Below are positions 1-7,723 of a stretch of 64,000 bases of DNA, piece after piece. The notes under the pieces are model-generated. The model searched no databases, was not told the origin of the DNA, and saw nothing but the letters and a program-made list of their open reading frames with translations. This stretch comes from Streptomyces griseocarneus (lineage in GTDB: Bacteria > Actinomycetota > Actinomycetes > Streptomycetales > Streptomycetaceae): NCBI RefSeq assembly GCF_014655595.1, contig NZ_BNBL01000004.1:477680-541679 (forward strand). The letters run 5' to 3'. The translations under genes were made by a program, and so were the position numbers. Position 1 is the first letter of the stretch. Each line of letters starts with the position of its first letter.

Positions 1-41
1 GCCTGCCACCGGTCTCCTGCCTTTACACCCCAGGGGGATCA

Positions 42-416
42 ATGAAGCTCGCTATCGGCGATGTCGTCCGTGACCGCAACGACATGGCCCTCGGCACCTT
101 TGCCGGAATCGCCCGCCACGGTGCCGAGAGGCGCGTCACCGTCCAGCTCCCGGGAGGGAGCTTCCGCCTGGTGTCGCCGGGCGCGGTGGTCCTCGTGGCC
201 CGCCCCGCCAGGCCGACGACGATCGGGCGCGGCGTCGTCGCCCTGCTCTTCCTCGTCGGCGCCCTGGTCGCAGCCTTCCTCGGCGGCCGGTCCGCCGAAC
301 ACCTCGGCGCTGACCGGCTCGTGATCTTCCTCTGCGGCCTCGGCGCCTACAGCGCGGTGATGGCCGCGTACCAGTGGTGGCTTCGCTTCACCAGCCCGCG
401 ACGCTTCCGGGTCTGA
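42..416 (+). CDS. Small membrane protein, function unknown
   Basis: This 124-residue protein is not recognised. Residues about 1-55 are soluble, with a short beta-rich stretch. They are followed by two hydrophobic segments at about 63-85 (a run of Val, Ala, Leu and Phe ending in Gly-Gly-Arg) and 92-112, so a two-span inner-membrane protein is likely. The ATG is preceded by GGGGGATCA, a usable ribosome binding site. It is the first complete gene of the AICE fragment and is followed by the structured element at 427-486, so it probably ends the operon before that element. Nothing links it to a specific step of transfer. Confidence 0.7.
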   Translation: MKLAIGDVVRDRNDMALGTFAGIARHGAERRVTVQLPGGSFRLVSPGAVVLVARPARPTTIGRGVVALLFLVGALVAAFLGGRSAEHLGADRLVIFLCGLGAYSAVMAAYQWWLRFTSPRRFRV

Positions 417-426
417 AGTCCTCCGG

Positions 427-486
427 TCGGCGGCAGCGGTCGACGGGTCAAGGAAGCCTGCTGCCGCCGATCTCCCATCCCGTCCA
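427..486 (+). ncRNA. Structured 5' leader element, copy A (hairpin plus possible pseudoknot)
   Basis: An 11-bp perfect stem (427-437 with 460-470, TCGGCGGCAGC / GCTGCCGCCGA) encloses a 22-nt loop containing GGTCGACGGGTCAA. The loop bases GACGGG (442-447) are complementary to CCCGTC (479-484) just downstream, which would form an H-type pseudoknot. The ribosome binding site of the next gene follows within 15 bases. A second copy at 6744-6803 keeps the loop and the downstream strand but changes several stem bases on both sides, which argues for a conserved structure. I cannot match it to a named RNA family. A DNA-level role, such as a binding site, is the alternative. Confidence 0.6.
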
Positions 487-504
487 GGACGTTTGGAGAG
501 GTCA

Positions 505-798
505 ATGCGTACGTACGTCGGTCACCAGGAAGCCGTGAACGACGAGGATTTCGAGGAGCTCGCCTTCGGGTTCGAGGAGGACTTCCGAGAGCTCTTCCTC
601 GGCCTCCCCGGTGAATCCGCCGAGGATCGCGTGGCTCGTGTCTCGGCGGCCCGCGACGTCCTCGCCGAGCTGTGGGAGGAGAGCGGTGCCGACGAGATCG
701 CGCTGCTGAACGCGCTCTACGCGGCCCAGCTCGAGGTTGCGGTAGTCAGGAGCGAGTGCGCCGCGCTGCTGACGACATCGGCAGGGATGGTGGCGTGA
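505..798 (+). CDS. Small acidic hypothetical protein of the AICE
   Basis: This is a 97-residue acidic protein, rich in Glu and Asp in its first half. The ATG at 505 is chosen over an in-frame TTG at 493 because GGAGAGG (495-501) then sits at a proper distance. No membrane segment and no known motif is visible; the C-terminal half reads as two amphipathic helices. The stop overlaps the start of the next gene in a TGATG arrangement, which indicates translational coupling to the SpdB-like protein. It lies directly behind the structured leader at 427-486, which is therefore placed to control this gene and the transfer genes after it. Function unknown. Confidence 0.72.
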   Translation: MRTYVGHQEAVNDEDFEELAFGFEEDFRELFLGLPGESAEDRVARVSAARDVLAELWEESGADEIALLNALYAAQLEVAVVRSECAALLTTSAGMVA

Positions 799-2060
799 TG
801 GCGCCTGCTCTTCTCTCCCTGATTGCGGTGCCCGCGGTCGTAGTCGCCGCCACGCTGCCCCTCGTCTGGATCCTCTGGCGAGGCCTGCGGATGCTCGGCA
901 GCACCGCGAAGCTCGACACTCCGGCGGTCCGCGTCGCTGCCTTTGCGGCAGTCGGCTGCACCGCGTACAGCGCCGACACGTCGTGGCGATTCGCCGGTGA
1001 CATGCTTCAGATGGCCAGTGTGGTTGAGCGCGCTGCTTTGTTCGCGACGGCCGAGCTGGCGCTTTTCGGTACGGCCCTGATGGCTCGCCAGAACCTCCAT
1101 GGTCCGAGCGGTGCGCCCGGGGTGCCCGGAGTCATTGTGTGGGTGATCACCGGGGTTCAGATCATTCCTGCGTATACCGAATCCGGTCCGATCGGCGGCA
1201 CGGTTCGTGCCTTCTTCGGCCCGGTCATGGCCGCCATGCTGTGGCACCTCGCCATGGGCATCGAGCTGCGTCACCGGAAGCCGGAGGCCGAGTCGGCCGG
1301 GCTCGCCGCCGTCCTGGGCCGAGAACTGCGCGAACGGCTTCTTTCGCGTCTCGGCATCGCCGAGCGCGACCGCGATGCCGCGCAGATCACCCGCGACCGG
1401 GCGACGGCGCGGGCGGTTGCCCTGGCTGCGCGCCTCGCCGAGCAGAGCCTCGAGCGGCGCGATGGGTGGAACGGCCGGCGGACGACTCGCCGCCTGTCGA
1501 AGGCCGTCGCGCGGGCGTCGGTCGGCACGGACTGCATACAGCGCCGAAAGCTGCTCGAACAGCTCGCTGCACGGCGAAACGCAGGAGCCCTGGCCACCGT
1601 CGACCTGGTGTCGCCGTGGGACGAGCAGGCTCCAGACCCGGCCGCTTCGGCGCTGGCCTCCCAAGCTCGCGAGCAGATGCGGCAGGCAACCGAGAACATT
1701 CGCCGGGGCGGATACCCCCGAGTGCTCTTTCCCGATGTTGTCCCAGCTCAGGGGGTGAACGCGGAGCCCCGTTCACCTGAACAACCGGCTCTGGGGCAAG
1801 GGCATCCCGAGCCGGGGGATGGCGAGGGTGCCAAGAGGCTGAGCACTGCAAAGGCACAGAAGGTCATCGAGGACGGCTGGACGAAAGGGCTCTCCGTTCG
1901 GGAGACCGCGCAACGGGCGACCCGTGCGCCCAGCTATGTGCACGGCGTGTTCGTGAAGCTCGACGACGAGCGCGGTCCGCGTCCGACCCCCGGCCAACTC
2001 ACGTTGGTGAGTGGCCGCGGTGAGCCGGAGCCCGAATCGACGGTGCTTACAACGCCCTGA
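798..2060 (+). CDS. DUF2637 / SpdB-like membrane protein
   Basis: A 420-residue protein with four hydrophobic segments in the first 160 residues (about 4-26, 45-62, 80-98 and 112-155) and a long charged, Arg/Ala-rich soluble tail. This is the layout of DUF2637 (SpdB-type) proteins encoded beside traB in Streptomyces conjugative plasmids and AICEs, where they take part in intramycelial plasmid spreading. Residues about 355-392 look like a helix-turn-helix, as often seen in this family. The ATG overlaps the previous stop codon, and traB follows about 100 bases later, so the three genes probably form one transfer operon. The family assignment rests on topology and context. The exact role is inferred. 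Confidence 0.75.
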   Translation: MAPALLSLIAVPAVVVAATLPLVWILWRGLRMLGSTAKLDTPAVRVAAFAAVGCTAYSADTSWRFAGDMLQMASVVERAALFATAELALFGTALMARQNLHGPSGAPGVPGVIVWVITGVQIIPAYTESGPIGGTVRAFFGPVMAAMLWHLAMGIELRHRKPEAESAGLAAVLGRELRERLLSRLGIAERDRDAAQITRDRATARAVALAARLAEQSLERRDGWNGRRTTRRLSKAVARASVGTDCIQRRKLLEQLAARRNAGALATVDLVSPWDEQAPDPAASALASQAREQMRQATENIRRGGYPRVLFPDVVPAQGVNAEPRSPEQPALGQGHPEPGDGEGAKRLSTAKAQKVIEDGWTKGLSVRETAQRATRAPSYVHGVFVKLDDERGPRPTPGQLTLVSGRGEPEPESTVLTTP

Positions 2061-2161
2061 CGAGCTCAACCATGCTTCCGCTCACTCCACACCGGGCCCG
2101 GCCGCTGCTTTGGCGGGTAGGGCCGGGGCCCGGGTTGCCTCCCGTTCGGAAGGACGATTCA

Positions 2162-4312
2162 GTGAAGCACGAATCCGACGACGGACTTGATCCCGACGGA
2201 GCGGTTGTCGACTTCGGCAAGCGCCGGATGGACCGTGGCCGCACGGCCGAAGCGAGTGACCCCGATCCGGCCGCCGCTGCGGCTGCGGGTGAAGTGATCA
2301 ACGTTGACCAGCCCGGCGGGACGCCAAGCCCCAGCCTGACTGACCGTGCGCAGGGCGCCAAGCGGCGCCCCGTCATCCCCGCTTGGGCGAAGTCGCGGCA
2401 GGAGTTCATGCAGGCGGGCAAGGGCGTCGCGGCGTACGCGTACCACGTCGCCACGTACCACGCTGTGCGGACGCCGTGGTACGGGCTTTGCCTCACGGCT
2501 CAGGCGCCGCGCGGGGCGGCGCGGTTCATCGGCGGCACGCTGCGGTGGGTCGCTGATGCTGAAGGAGAGCCGTTCCGACAGGCCGCAGCTGCCCACGAGG
2601 ACATCGACGACTACCTGAAGCTCTCTCGCCAGAGGGACCGCCGTGTGCGGTGGCGGACGGTCGTCGCTGTCGTCGGTGCGGTGGTGGGGCTCACCACGGC
2701 GATCACTCTGTACGTCCTGGCGCCGACATGGCTGCTCGCGTTATGCGGCGCCGCGGTAGCGATGGCGCTGGGATGGCTGGGACAGCCGGCCGATGCCCCC
2801 ATCATCCACAGGGCTGTGGAGGTTCCGAGGGCAACACGGCTCACCAGTGACATCGTCCTCCGGGCTCTCGGTTCGCTGGGAATCGCGGCCATCAACCAGG
2901 CACAGAGCAAGGGTGCGGACGGCTTCAAGTTCACCGCGCCGATCGTCCGTGACGGCGCCGGCTGGCGGGCCGAGGGCGACCTCCCGTACGGCGTGACCGT
3001 GACGGACGTGATCAACCGGCGCGACAGGCTCGCCTCCGGCCTCCGCCGCCCGCTCGGCTGTGTGTGGCCCGAGGCGGTGTCCGAGGAGCACACCGGCCGC
3101 CTGGCGCTGTGGGTGGGCGACCAGGACATGGCCAAGGCAAGGAAGCCGGCGTGGCCGCTGCTCAAGAGTGGGGCGGTCGACCTGTTCAAGTCCGCGCCGT
3201 ACGGCACGGATCAGCGCGGGCGGTGGGTGGAGGTGACCCTGATGTACATCTCGGGGATCATCGGTGCCATCCCACGCATGGGCAAGACGTTCCTGCTGCG
3301 CCTGCTCCTGTTGATCGCTTCCCTGGATCCACGCGCCGAGCTCCACGTCTACGACCTCAAGGGCACCGGTGACCTCGGGCCGCTGGAGCGCGTGGCCCAT
3401 AGCTACCGGGCCGGGGACGACGACGAGGAGATCCAGTACGCCTTGCGCGACCTCCGGTCTCTGCGCGAGGAACTGCGACGCCGGGCCAAGGTCGTCCGCA
3501 ACCTTCCCCGGGACATCTGCCCCGAGTCCAAGGTCACCAGCGAACTGGCCGACAAGAAGAGCCTGAGGCTGCACCCGATCGTAGTCGGCACGGACGAGTG
3601 CCAGGTGTGGTTCGAGCATCCCGAGCATGGCAAGGAGTTCGAGGAGATCTGCACCGATCTGACGAAGCGCGGGCCCGCTCTCGGCATCACGCTGGTGCTT
3701 GCCACACAGCGCCCGGACGCGAAGTCCTTGCCCACCGGCATCAGTGCGAACGCCTCGTCCCGGTGGTGCCTGAAGGTCATGGGGCAGTTGGAGAACGACA
3801 TGGTCCTGGGCACCTCGGCGTACCAGCGCGGTGTCCGCGCGACGATGTTCGCCTGGGGTGACAAGGGCATTCACTACTTCGTCGGTGAAGGCGCTGATGC
3901 CCGCATCGTTGCCGCCACCTACATCGACGCGCCCACGGCGGACCTGATCGCCCGCCGCGCCTACAAGCTGCGTGAAGCAGCCGGCACCCTCTCGGGCCAT
4001 GCGCTCGGGGAGGAGCTCGAGGCCGAGGCGCCGTCATTCGACTTGCTGCGGGACGTCGCCGTGGTCATCGCGGCGAACGAGTCGAAGGCGTGGAACGAGA
4101 CGGTGGTCTCCCGGCTCGAGGAACTCCGGCCGGACGTCTACGCCGGGTGGGCCCCGGAACAGCTGACGTCCGCGCTCAAGCCGTACGGCGTCCGCACCGT
4201 CCAGGTGTGGGGCACTACCGAGGACGGCAAGGGTGCGAACCGGCGTGGCATCAGGCGCGCCGACGTACTCGCGGCGCTTGCGGAACGTGATGGCAGCGCC
4301 GACGCCGCATAG
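2162..4312 (+). CDS. traB: TraB-type FtsK/SpoIIIE septal DNA translocase
   Basis: This 716-residue protein is the conjugation motor. In Streptomyces a single FtsK-like TraB forms a hexameric pore and pumps double-stranded DNA between hyphae after binding 8-bp repeats at the clt locus. Two membrane spans lie at about 163-208. The Walker A motif GAIPRMGKT starts near residue 368 (Lys375), and Walker B is VVGTDE with Asp478. The last 80 residues form a winged-helix-like region, the part that reads clt in this family. GTG at 2162 is chosen because GGAAGGA lies 7 bases upstream, although the frame is open from 2072. Codon 194 (2741-2743) is TTA, so translation should depend on the bldA tRNA. A repeat cluster follows the stop. 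Confidence 0.93.
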   Translation: MKHESDDGLDPDGAVVDFGKRRMDRGRTAEASDPDPAAAAAAGEVINVDQPGGTPSPSLTDRAQGAKRRPVIPAWAKSRQEFMQAGKGVAAYAYHVATYHAVRTPWYGLCLTAQAPRGAARFIGGTLRWVADAEGEPFRQAAAAHEDIDDYLKLSRQRDRRVRWRTVVAVVGAVVGLTTAITLYVLAPTWLLALCGAAVAMALGWLGQPADAPIIHRAVEVPRATRLTSDIVLRALGSLGIAAINQAQSKGADGFKFTAPIVRDGAGWRAEGDLPYGVTVTDVINRRDRLASGLRRPLGCVWPEAVSEEHTGRLALWVGDQDMAKARKPAWPLLKSGAVDLFKSAPYGTDQRGRWVEVTLMYISGIIGAIPRMGKTFLLRLLLLIASLDPRAELHVYDLKGTGDLGPLERVAHSYRAGDDDEEIQYALRDLRSLREELRRRAKVVRNLPRDICPESKVTSELADKKSLRLHPIVVGTDECQVWFEHPEHGKEFEEICTDLTKRGPALGITLVLATQRPDAKSLPTGISANASSRWCLKVMGQLENDMVLGTSAYQRGVRATMFAWGDKGIHYFVGEGADARIVAATYIDAPTADLIARRAYKLREAAGTLSGHALGEELEAEAPSFDLLRDVAVVIAANESKAWNETVVSRLEELRPDVYAGWAPEQLTSALKPYGVRTVQVWGTTEDGKGANRRGIRRADVLAALAERDGSADAA

Positions 4313-4320
4313 CCGACCCT

Positions 4321-4410
4321 CCCGCTAGACCTAGCGGGGGCTCCCGCTAGGTCTAGCGCCCCTGCTAGCAGCTGAAACGTCCTCTGACCTGCGCACTAGC
4401 TCCTAGCGGC
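4321..4410. repeat. Cluster of CTAG-centred repeats, candidate clt / transfer origin
   Basis: Seven CTAG tetranucleotides occur within 82 bases (4325, 4331, 4347, 4353, 4365, 4396 and 4403). CTAG is normally rare in Streptomyces DNA. The first four are arranged as two near-palindromes: CCCGCTAG-AC-CTAGCGGG at 4321-4338, then CCGCTAG-GT-CTAGCG at 4344-4358. The cluster lies immediately after the traB stop codon, where clt loci bound by TraB are found in Streptomyces plasmids. It could also serve as a replication iteron array or as the terminator of traB. The clt role is inference from position. Confidence 0.6.
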
Positions 4411-4453
4411 ACCTCGCCGCCGCCTCCTGGATCTTGCCCTGAGAGGGGTTCCG

Positions 4454-4705
4454 GTGTCCTCCCTGCTCCACGCTATGCCCGGCCTCATACTCGTTGCTCT
4501 CTGTTACGCCTGCCTGTGCGCCGCGAGCCCGTTCGGAGCCTGCCGCAAGTGCAAGGGGTGGGGGTTCGCGATCCGCCAGACCCGGGACGGGCGGCTCAAG
4601 CGCGGTCGGCAGTGCCGCCGCTGCCAGGGCTATGGCCAGCGCATCCGCGTCGGGCGCCGCCTCTACAACGCCGCCGTTCGCCTCCACCGCGAAGGCACTC
4701 GCTGA
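4454..4705 (+). CDS. Small membrane-anchored zinc-ribbon-like protein
   Basis: An 83-residue protein with a hydrophobic N-terminal segment (about residues 8-25) that could be a membrane anchor or an uncleaved signal. It is followed by two CxxCxGxG-type motifs, CRKCKGWG and CRRCQGYG, separated by a basic loop. The paired motifs resemble half of the DnaJ cysteine-rich domain and would bind one zinc ion. The rest of the protein is strongly basic. GTG at 4454 follows GAGAGGGG with good spacing. Small proteins of this kind recur in Streptomyces AICEs next to traB. Its function is unknown; binding nucleic acid close to the membrane is a reasonable guess. Confidence 0.72.
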   Translation: MSSLLHAMPGLILVALCYACLCAASPFGACRKCKGWGFAIRQTRDGRLKRGRQCRRCQGYGQRIRVGRRLYNAAVRLHREGTR

Positions 4706-4728
4706 TCACCGTGACAAGGAGTCCCACC

Positions 4729-4917
4729 GTGTCCTTCTCGATCTCCGCCCTCGTGTTCTTCGGCCTCATCTTGGCCATGCTCATCCGCTCGAAGTCCGTC
4801 GGTATCGGCGCCGCGACCGTTGCCGTGCTCTTCGGCCACTACCTCAGCCGCACCGGTGCCGCCGCGCCCATCGACCAGGTCGTGTCCGCCATCGGCAACG
4901 CCATCCCCAGCCTCTGA
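4729..4917 (+). CDS. Small hydrophobic protein, possible spread (Spd) protein
   Basis: A 62-residue protein with one strong hydrophobic segment (residues about 4-21), a short basic turn, a second weaker hydrophobic stretch (about 28-42) and an amphipathic C terminus. The GTG start at 4729 has AAGGAG 7 bases upstream; the longer open frame is ignored. It lies between two other small membrane-protein genes with 20-40 base gaps, consistent with a co-transcribed spread operon. Small hydrophobic Spd proteins accompany TraB in Streptomyces plasmids, but sequence alone does not identify which one this is. Confidence 0.62.
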   Translation: MSFSISALVFFGLILAMLIRSKSVGIGAATVAVLFGHYLSRTGAAAPIDQVVSAIGNAIPSL

Positions 4918-4955
4918 GCCTCCCTGCTCGTCCCGTTCTGTACAGGAGAACCAAG

Positions 4956-5351
4956 GTGTTCGCCCAGCTCTTCGTACTGCTCTACATCTCGCACCTCCTC
5001 GCCGATTACCCGCTCCAGACCGACGACCAGGCCGCCAACAAGGACGCGAAGGGTTCTCACGGCTGGTGGGCGAACATCGCCCACGCCAGCACGCACGTCG
5101 TCGTCTCTGCCTTCGCCCTCACCATCGGCGTCTTCGCCCTCGGCCTCCCGCTGACCCCGGCCGCCACCGTGCTCGGCCTGGCGTGGATCGGCGGCACGCA
5201 TGCCGTGATCGACCGCCGTTGGCCCATCAGCTGGTGGATGGTCCGCGCCGGTCAGCGCGAATACCTCCTCAACGGCGGAGCCGCGCACATCGACCATGCG
5301 GCACACGCCACAGCCCTCGGCATGGCCGCGCTGGTCATGGCCTCGATGTAG
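4956..5351 (+). CDS. DUF3307-like membrane protein
   Basis: This 131-residue protein has three to four hydrophobic helices and the histidine-rich pattern SHLLADYPLQTD near the N terminus, HASTHVVVSAF in the middle, and HIDHAAHATAL near the end. That pattern is typical of DUF3307 membrane proteins, which are frequent on actinobacterial plasmids and ICEs. The conserved His and Asp residues inside membrane helices suggest metal binding or catalysis, but no reaction is established. GTG at 4956 follows CAGGAGAA. It belongs to the small-protein run between traB and the replication genes. Confidence 0.7.
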   Translation: MFAQLFVLLYISHLLADYPLQTDDQAANKDAKGSHGWWANIAHASTHVVVSAFALTIGVFALGLPLTPAATVLGLAWIGGTHAVIDRRWPISWWMVRAGQREYLLNGGAAHIDHAAHATALGMAALVMASM

Positions 5352-5388
5352 CCCACGCCCAACCCATCCCACCCCCGAAGGAGTTCCC

Positions 5389-5634
5389 GTGCCGAACCAG
5401 ACCTCATCCGCCTCTCAGCCGATCTCGCTCATGGCCGCCGGCGAACTCAGGGACGCGCTGACTGCCATAGAGGAAGGCAAGGGGCCTGCGGCCATTGCCG
5501 CGCTCATGGCCATCGACTCGGCCTCCTGGCAGGCGATCGAGCAGCGCCTCACCGCCCTCGTGGGCGCCGACCTCCGTGAACTCCTGCTCAAGGGGGCCGG
5601 CGGGGGCAACGTGGCGGCTCAGGCCCTTGGCTGA
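5389..5634 (+). CDS. Small hypothetical protein of the AICE
   Basis: An 81-residue soluble protein with no recognised domain. It is predicted mostly helical, with alternating Ala and Leu through residues about 12-75. GTG at 5389 is used because GAAGGAG lies 6-12 bases upstream, the same style of ribosome binding site as in the two preceding genes. It is followed by about 87 bases before the next gene. Its role is unknown; its position within the small-gene run suggests an accessory transfer or maintenance function. Confidence 0.6.
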   Translation: MPNQTSSASQPISLMAAGELRDALTAIEEGKGPAAIAALMAIDSASWQAIEQRLTALVGADLRELLLKGAGGGNVAAQALG

Positions 5635-5721
5635 CGGTCCCCTGTGCGGCCCTGACCAACCGAGCCGGGACCGTGCGGAGGGCCGGATAGCCCGGCCGCA
5701 CTCCATTCACGGAGGACGCCC

Positions 5722-6381
5722 ATGCCCAACCGCACCATGAAGTGGTTCGACAGCTTGACCAACAGCGTCTTCGCCCTCGGGGCTGCTGCCCGCGAGACCC
5801 GGCTCGCGTTACAGGCGGCGCAAGTCGCTGCGTGGAACATCGAACCCGCGCGTCTCCAGTTCGTGGACGGCAGCCTCCGCGCCACGGACGGGTACAAGGT
5901 CCATCCTCATGGCGTCGCCCTGGGGAAGATTCGGGATCTGCGGATGACCCATGAGCGGTCGACCGCGGCCCTCTACGAGAACACTGCGAGGGCCTACGCC
6001 TACGGCGCGGCGTCGGCCGCGCTGGCCGTCATCAGGGGCGAGCGCCCTGGCCATGTCGAACTCGAATGCAGTGAGACCGGCCAGTACGTGATTCCGGGCT
6101 GTCTGCTGCCCGACCTCCGAGAAGGCCTCAGCAGGTGGGTCGGGAACGAACGCCTCGCCGTGCTCAGGAGCGACGTCATCGCCCGCGAACGCGCCTGGGA
6201 ACCCGCCCCGTTCGCGACCCTCGACCTCGACGAGCACGAGGTCGCCGCAGTGGCCGGCCCGCTGGACGTCACCGCCGGGCTGGCTGACAGCTCGTACGCC
6301 TACGGAGAGCAGGCCGAGAGCGCCCTCCACTTCCTGATCACCAGCGCCAGGAGGCGCAGCACCAGCGAGGAGAAGCAGTGA
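5722..6381 (+). CDS. Hypothetical AICE protein with a TTA codon
   Basis: A 219-residue soluble protein not recognised as any family. It is alpha/beta in character, without membrane spans or an obvious nucleotide-binding motif. The ATG follows CGGAGGACGCCC. The stop overlaps the GTG of the next gene (GTGA), so the two are translationally coupled. Codon 30 is TTA (5809-5811), which in Streptomyces requires the bldA tRNA and therefore favours expression late in growth. It lies between the transfer genes and the replication module; the function cannot be inferred. Confidence 0.7.
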   Translation: MPNRTMKWFDSLTNSVFALGAAARETRLALQAAQVAAWNIEPARLQFVDGSLRATDGYKVHPHGVALGKIRDLRMTHERSTAALYENTARAYAYGAASAALAVIRGERPGHVELECSETGQYVIPGCLLPDLREGLSRWVGNERLAVLRSDVIARERAWEPAPFATLDLDEHEVAAVAGPLDVTAGLADSSYAYGEQAESALHFLITSARRRSTSEEKQ

Positions 6382-6737
6382 CGATCGAATCGCACATCAG
6401 TGACCCCGCCGCCTCCTACGCCGATGCCCCGAGCCTCGTCTCTGAGGTCATCTGGGTGACCAAGCACAGCCGATGCGTCGGCGAGCAGGACCGCGAGTTC
6501 TGGATCCGGAAGGCGGCGGCCTTCGACCGCATCGCGATCAAGGAGGCGAAGACGTTCGCCCCGGCGACGGCCGCGCAAGCGATCCGGGTTGCCGAACGTG
6601 TCGCGCGGCAACTGGTCGAACACGACATCACACATGCCGGGCTGAGCCTCAAGGGAGCCGAGCTGATCTTCGGCGAGGACTGCCGGGCCTATGTCCGTCA
6701 GGAGTACCACGCGTGGAGCTGCACGCAGGACTTCTGA
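6378..6737 (+). CDS. Hypothetical AICE protein
   Basis: A 119-residue soluble protein, predicted mostly helical between residues 35 and 95, with two cysteines near positions 34 and 94 and a third near the C terminus. No known domain is recognised. GTG at 6378 overlaps the previous stop codon, indicating coupled translation with the preceding gene. Its stop is followed within 10 bases by the structured element at 6744-6803, so this gene appears to close an operon before the replication module begins. Confidence 0.65.
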   Translation: MTIESHISDPAASYADAPSLVSEVIWVTKHSRCVGEQDREFWIRKAAAFDRIAIKEAKTFAPATAAQAIRVAERVARQLVEHDITHAGLSLKGAELIFGEDCRAYVRQEYHAWSCTQDF

Positions 6738-6743
6738 TCTCGC

Positions 6744-6803
6744 CCGGGGCAGCGGTCGACGGGTCAAAGTACGCCCGCTGCCCCGGCCTCCCCATCCCGT
6801 CCA
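6744..6803 (+). ncRNA. Structured 5' leader element, copy B
   Basis: This is the second copy of the element at 427-486. An 11-bp stem (6744-6754 with 6776-6786, CCGGGGCAGCG / CGCTGCCCCGG) holds the same loop core GGTCGACGGGTCAA. Loop GACGGG (6758-6763) can pair with CCCGTC (6796-6801). The two copies share 20 identical bases through the 5' strand and loop and 13 identical bases in the downstream strand (CCCATCCCGTCCA). Elsewhere the stem differs with pairing kept. It lies upstream of the primase-polymerase gene and may control replication of the excised element. Confidence 0.6.
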
Positions 6804-6826
6804 CGGAATCAGGAGTTGCCATCAGG

Positions 6827-7723
6827 ATGCACCACAACACCCCTTCTCCGCTGCCCCGTGCCGCGCTTGACGCGGTTGAGCGGGGCTGGCGCGTCTTTCC
6901 GCTCGTCCCCAACAACAAGCGCCCTGCTGTCCGCTCGTGGGAGCCTCGCGCGACCGCCGATGCCGAACGGGTCGGTCGATGCTGGTCGGCAGGTGACTTC
7001 AATATCGGCATTGCCACCGGCCGGTCGCGGTTGGTGGTGATCGATCTCGACGTACCCAAGCAGGAGCGCGACGTCCCGCCGGCCGGCGTTCCCACGGGAG
7101 TGAGGGACGGCGCTGACATGCTGGCGGTCCTCGCGGAGGAGCACGGTCGGCGGTTCCCCACAGAGACGTACACCGTCCGCAGCGTGAGCGGCGGCATGCA
7201 TCTGTACTTCATCGCTCCCGCCGAAGTGGAGCTGCGGAACACCGCAGGGGCCCTCGGCTGGAAGATCGACACCCGTGCCCACGGCGGGTACATCGTCGGC
7301 GCGGGCAGCCTGATCGGGGGCACGCCGTACAGCGTGATCCATGATGCGCCGCCTGCGCCGCTGCCGGAGTGGCTGGCGGAGCTCCTCAGTCCGGCGCCGC
7401 TGCCTCCGCAGCGCCCGGTGGCGGTGCCGCTGGCCTCCGTGAACCGGCACGACGCCTATCTTCGCTCCGCCGTCGACGGCGAGCTGCAGCGGGTCTCGCG
7501 CGCGGGTGAGGGCAATCGCAACAACGCGCTCTACCAGGCCGCAGTCGCCCTCGGCCAGCTTGTGGCCGGCCGCCAGCTCGACGCCGCCGAGGTAACTGAG
7601 TGGCTCGCCGCCGCAGCCGTAGGCGTCGGCCTCGCCGAGCTCGATGCCCGGCGGACCGTCGCCTCTGGCCTGCGTGCCGGGGCGAAGCGGCCCCGGACGG
7701 TTCGTGGTTGGAGGGCGGCGTGA
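6827..7723 (+). CDS. Bifunctional DNA primase/polymerase (Prim-Pol)
   Basis: A 298-residue archaeo-eukaryotic-type primase-polymerase that would prime and copy the excised circular element. The N-terminal domain has the family pattern: a GWRVFPLVPNNKRP opening, the catalytic pair in VIDLDV (Asp73 and Asp75) and SGGMHLYF with His125. The C-terminal 100 residues are a helical region of the kind found in AICE Prim-Pol proteins. ATG at 6827 is preceded by AGGAG at 6811-6815; a longer frame upstream is open but has no better start. The stop overlaps the GTG of the ATPase gene. Prim-Pol genes replace rolling-circle RepSA in one known group of AICEs. Confidence 0.88.
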   Translation: MHHNTPSPLPRAALDAVERGWRVFPLVPNNKRPAVRSWEPRATADAERVGRCWSAGDFNIGIATGRSRLVVIDLDVPKQERDVPPAGVPTGVRDGADMLAVLAEEHGRRFPTETYTVRSVSGGMHLYFIAPAEVELRNTAGALGWKIDTRAHGGYIVGAGSLIGGTPYSVIHDAPPAPLPEWLAELLSPAPLPPQRPVAVPLASVNRHDAYLRSAVDGELQRVSRAGEGNRNNALYQAAVALGQLVAGRQLDAAEVTEWLAAAAVGVGLAELDARRTVASGLRAGAKRPRTVRGWRAA

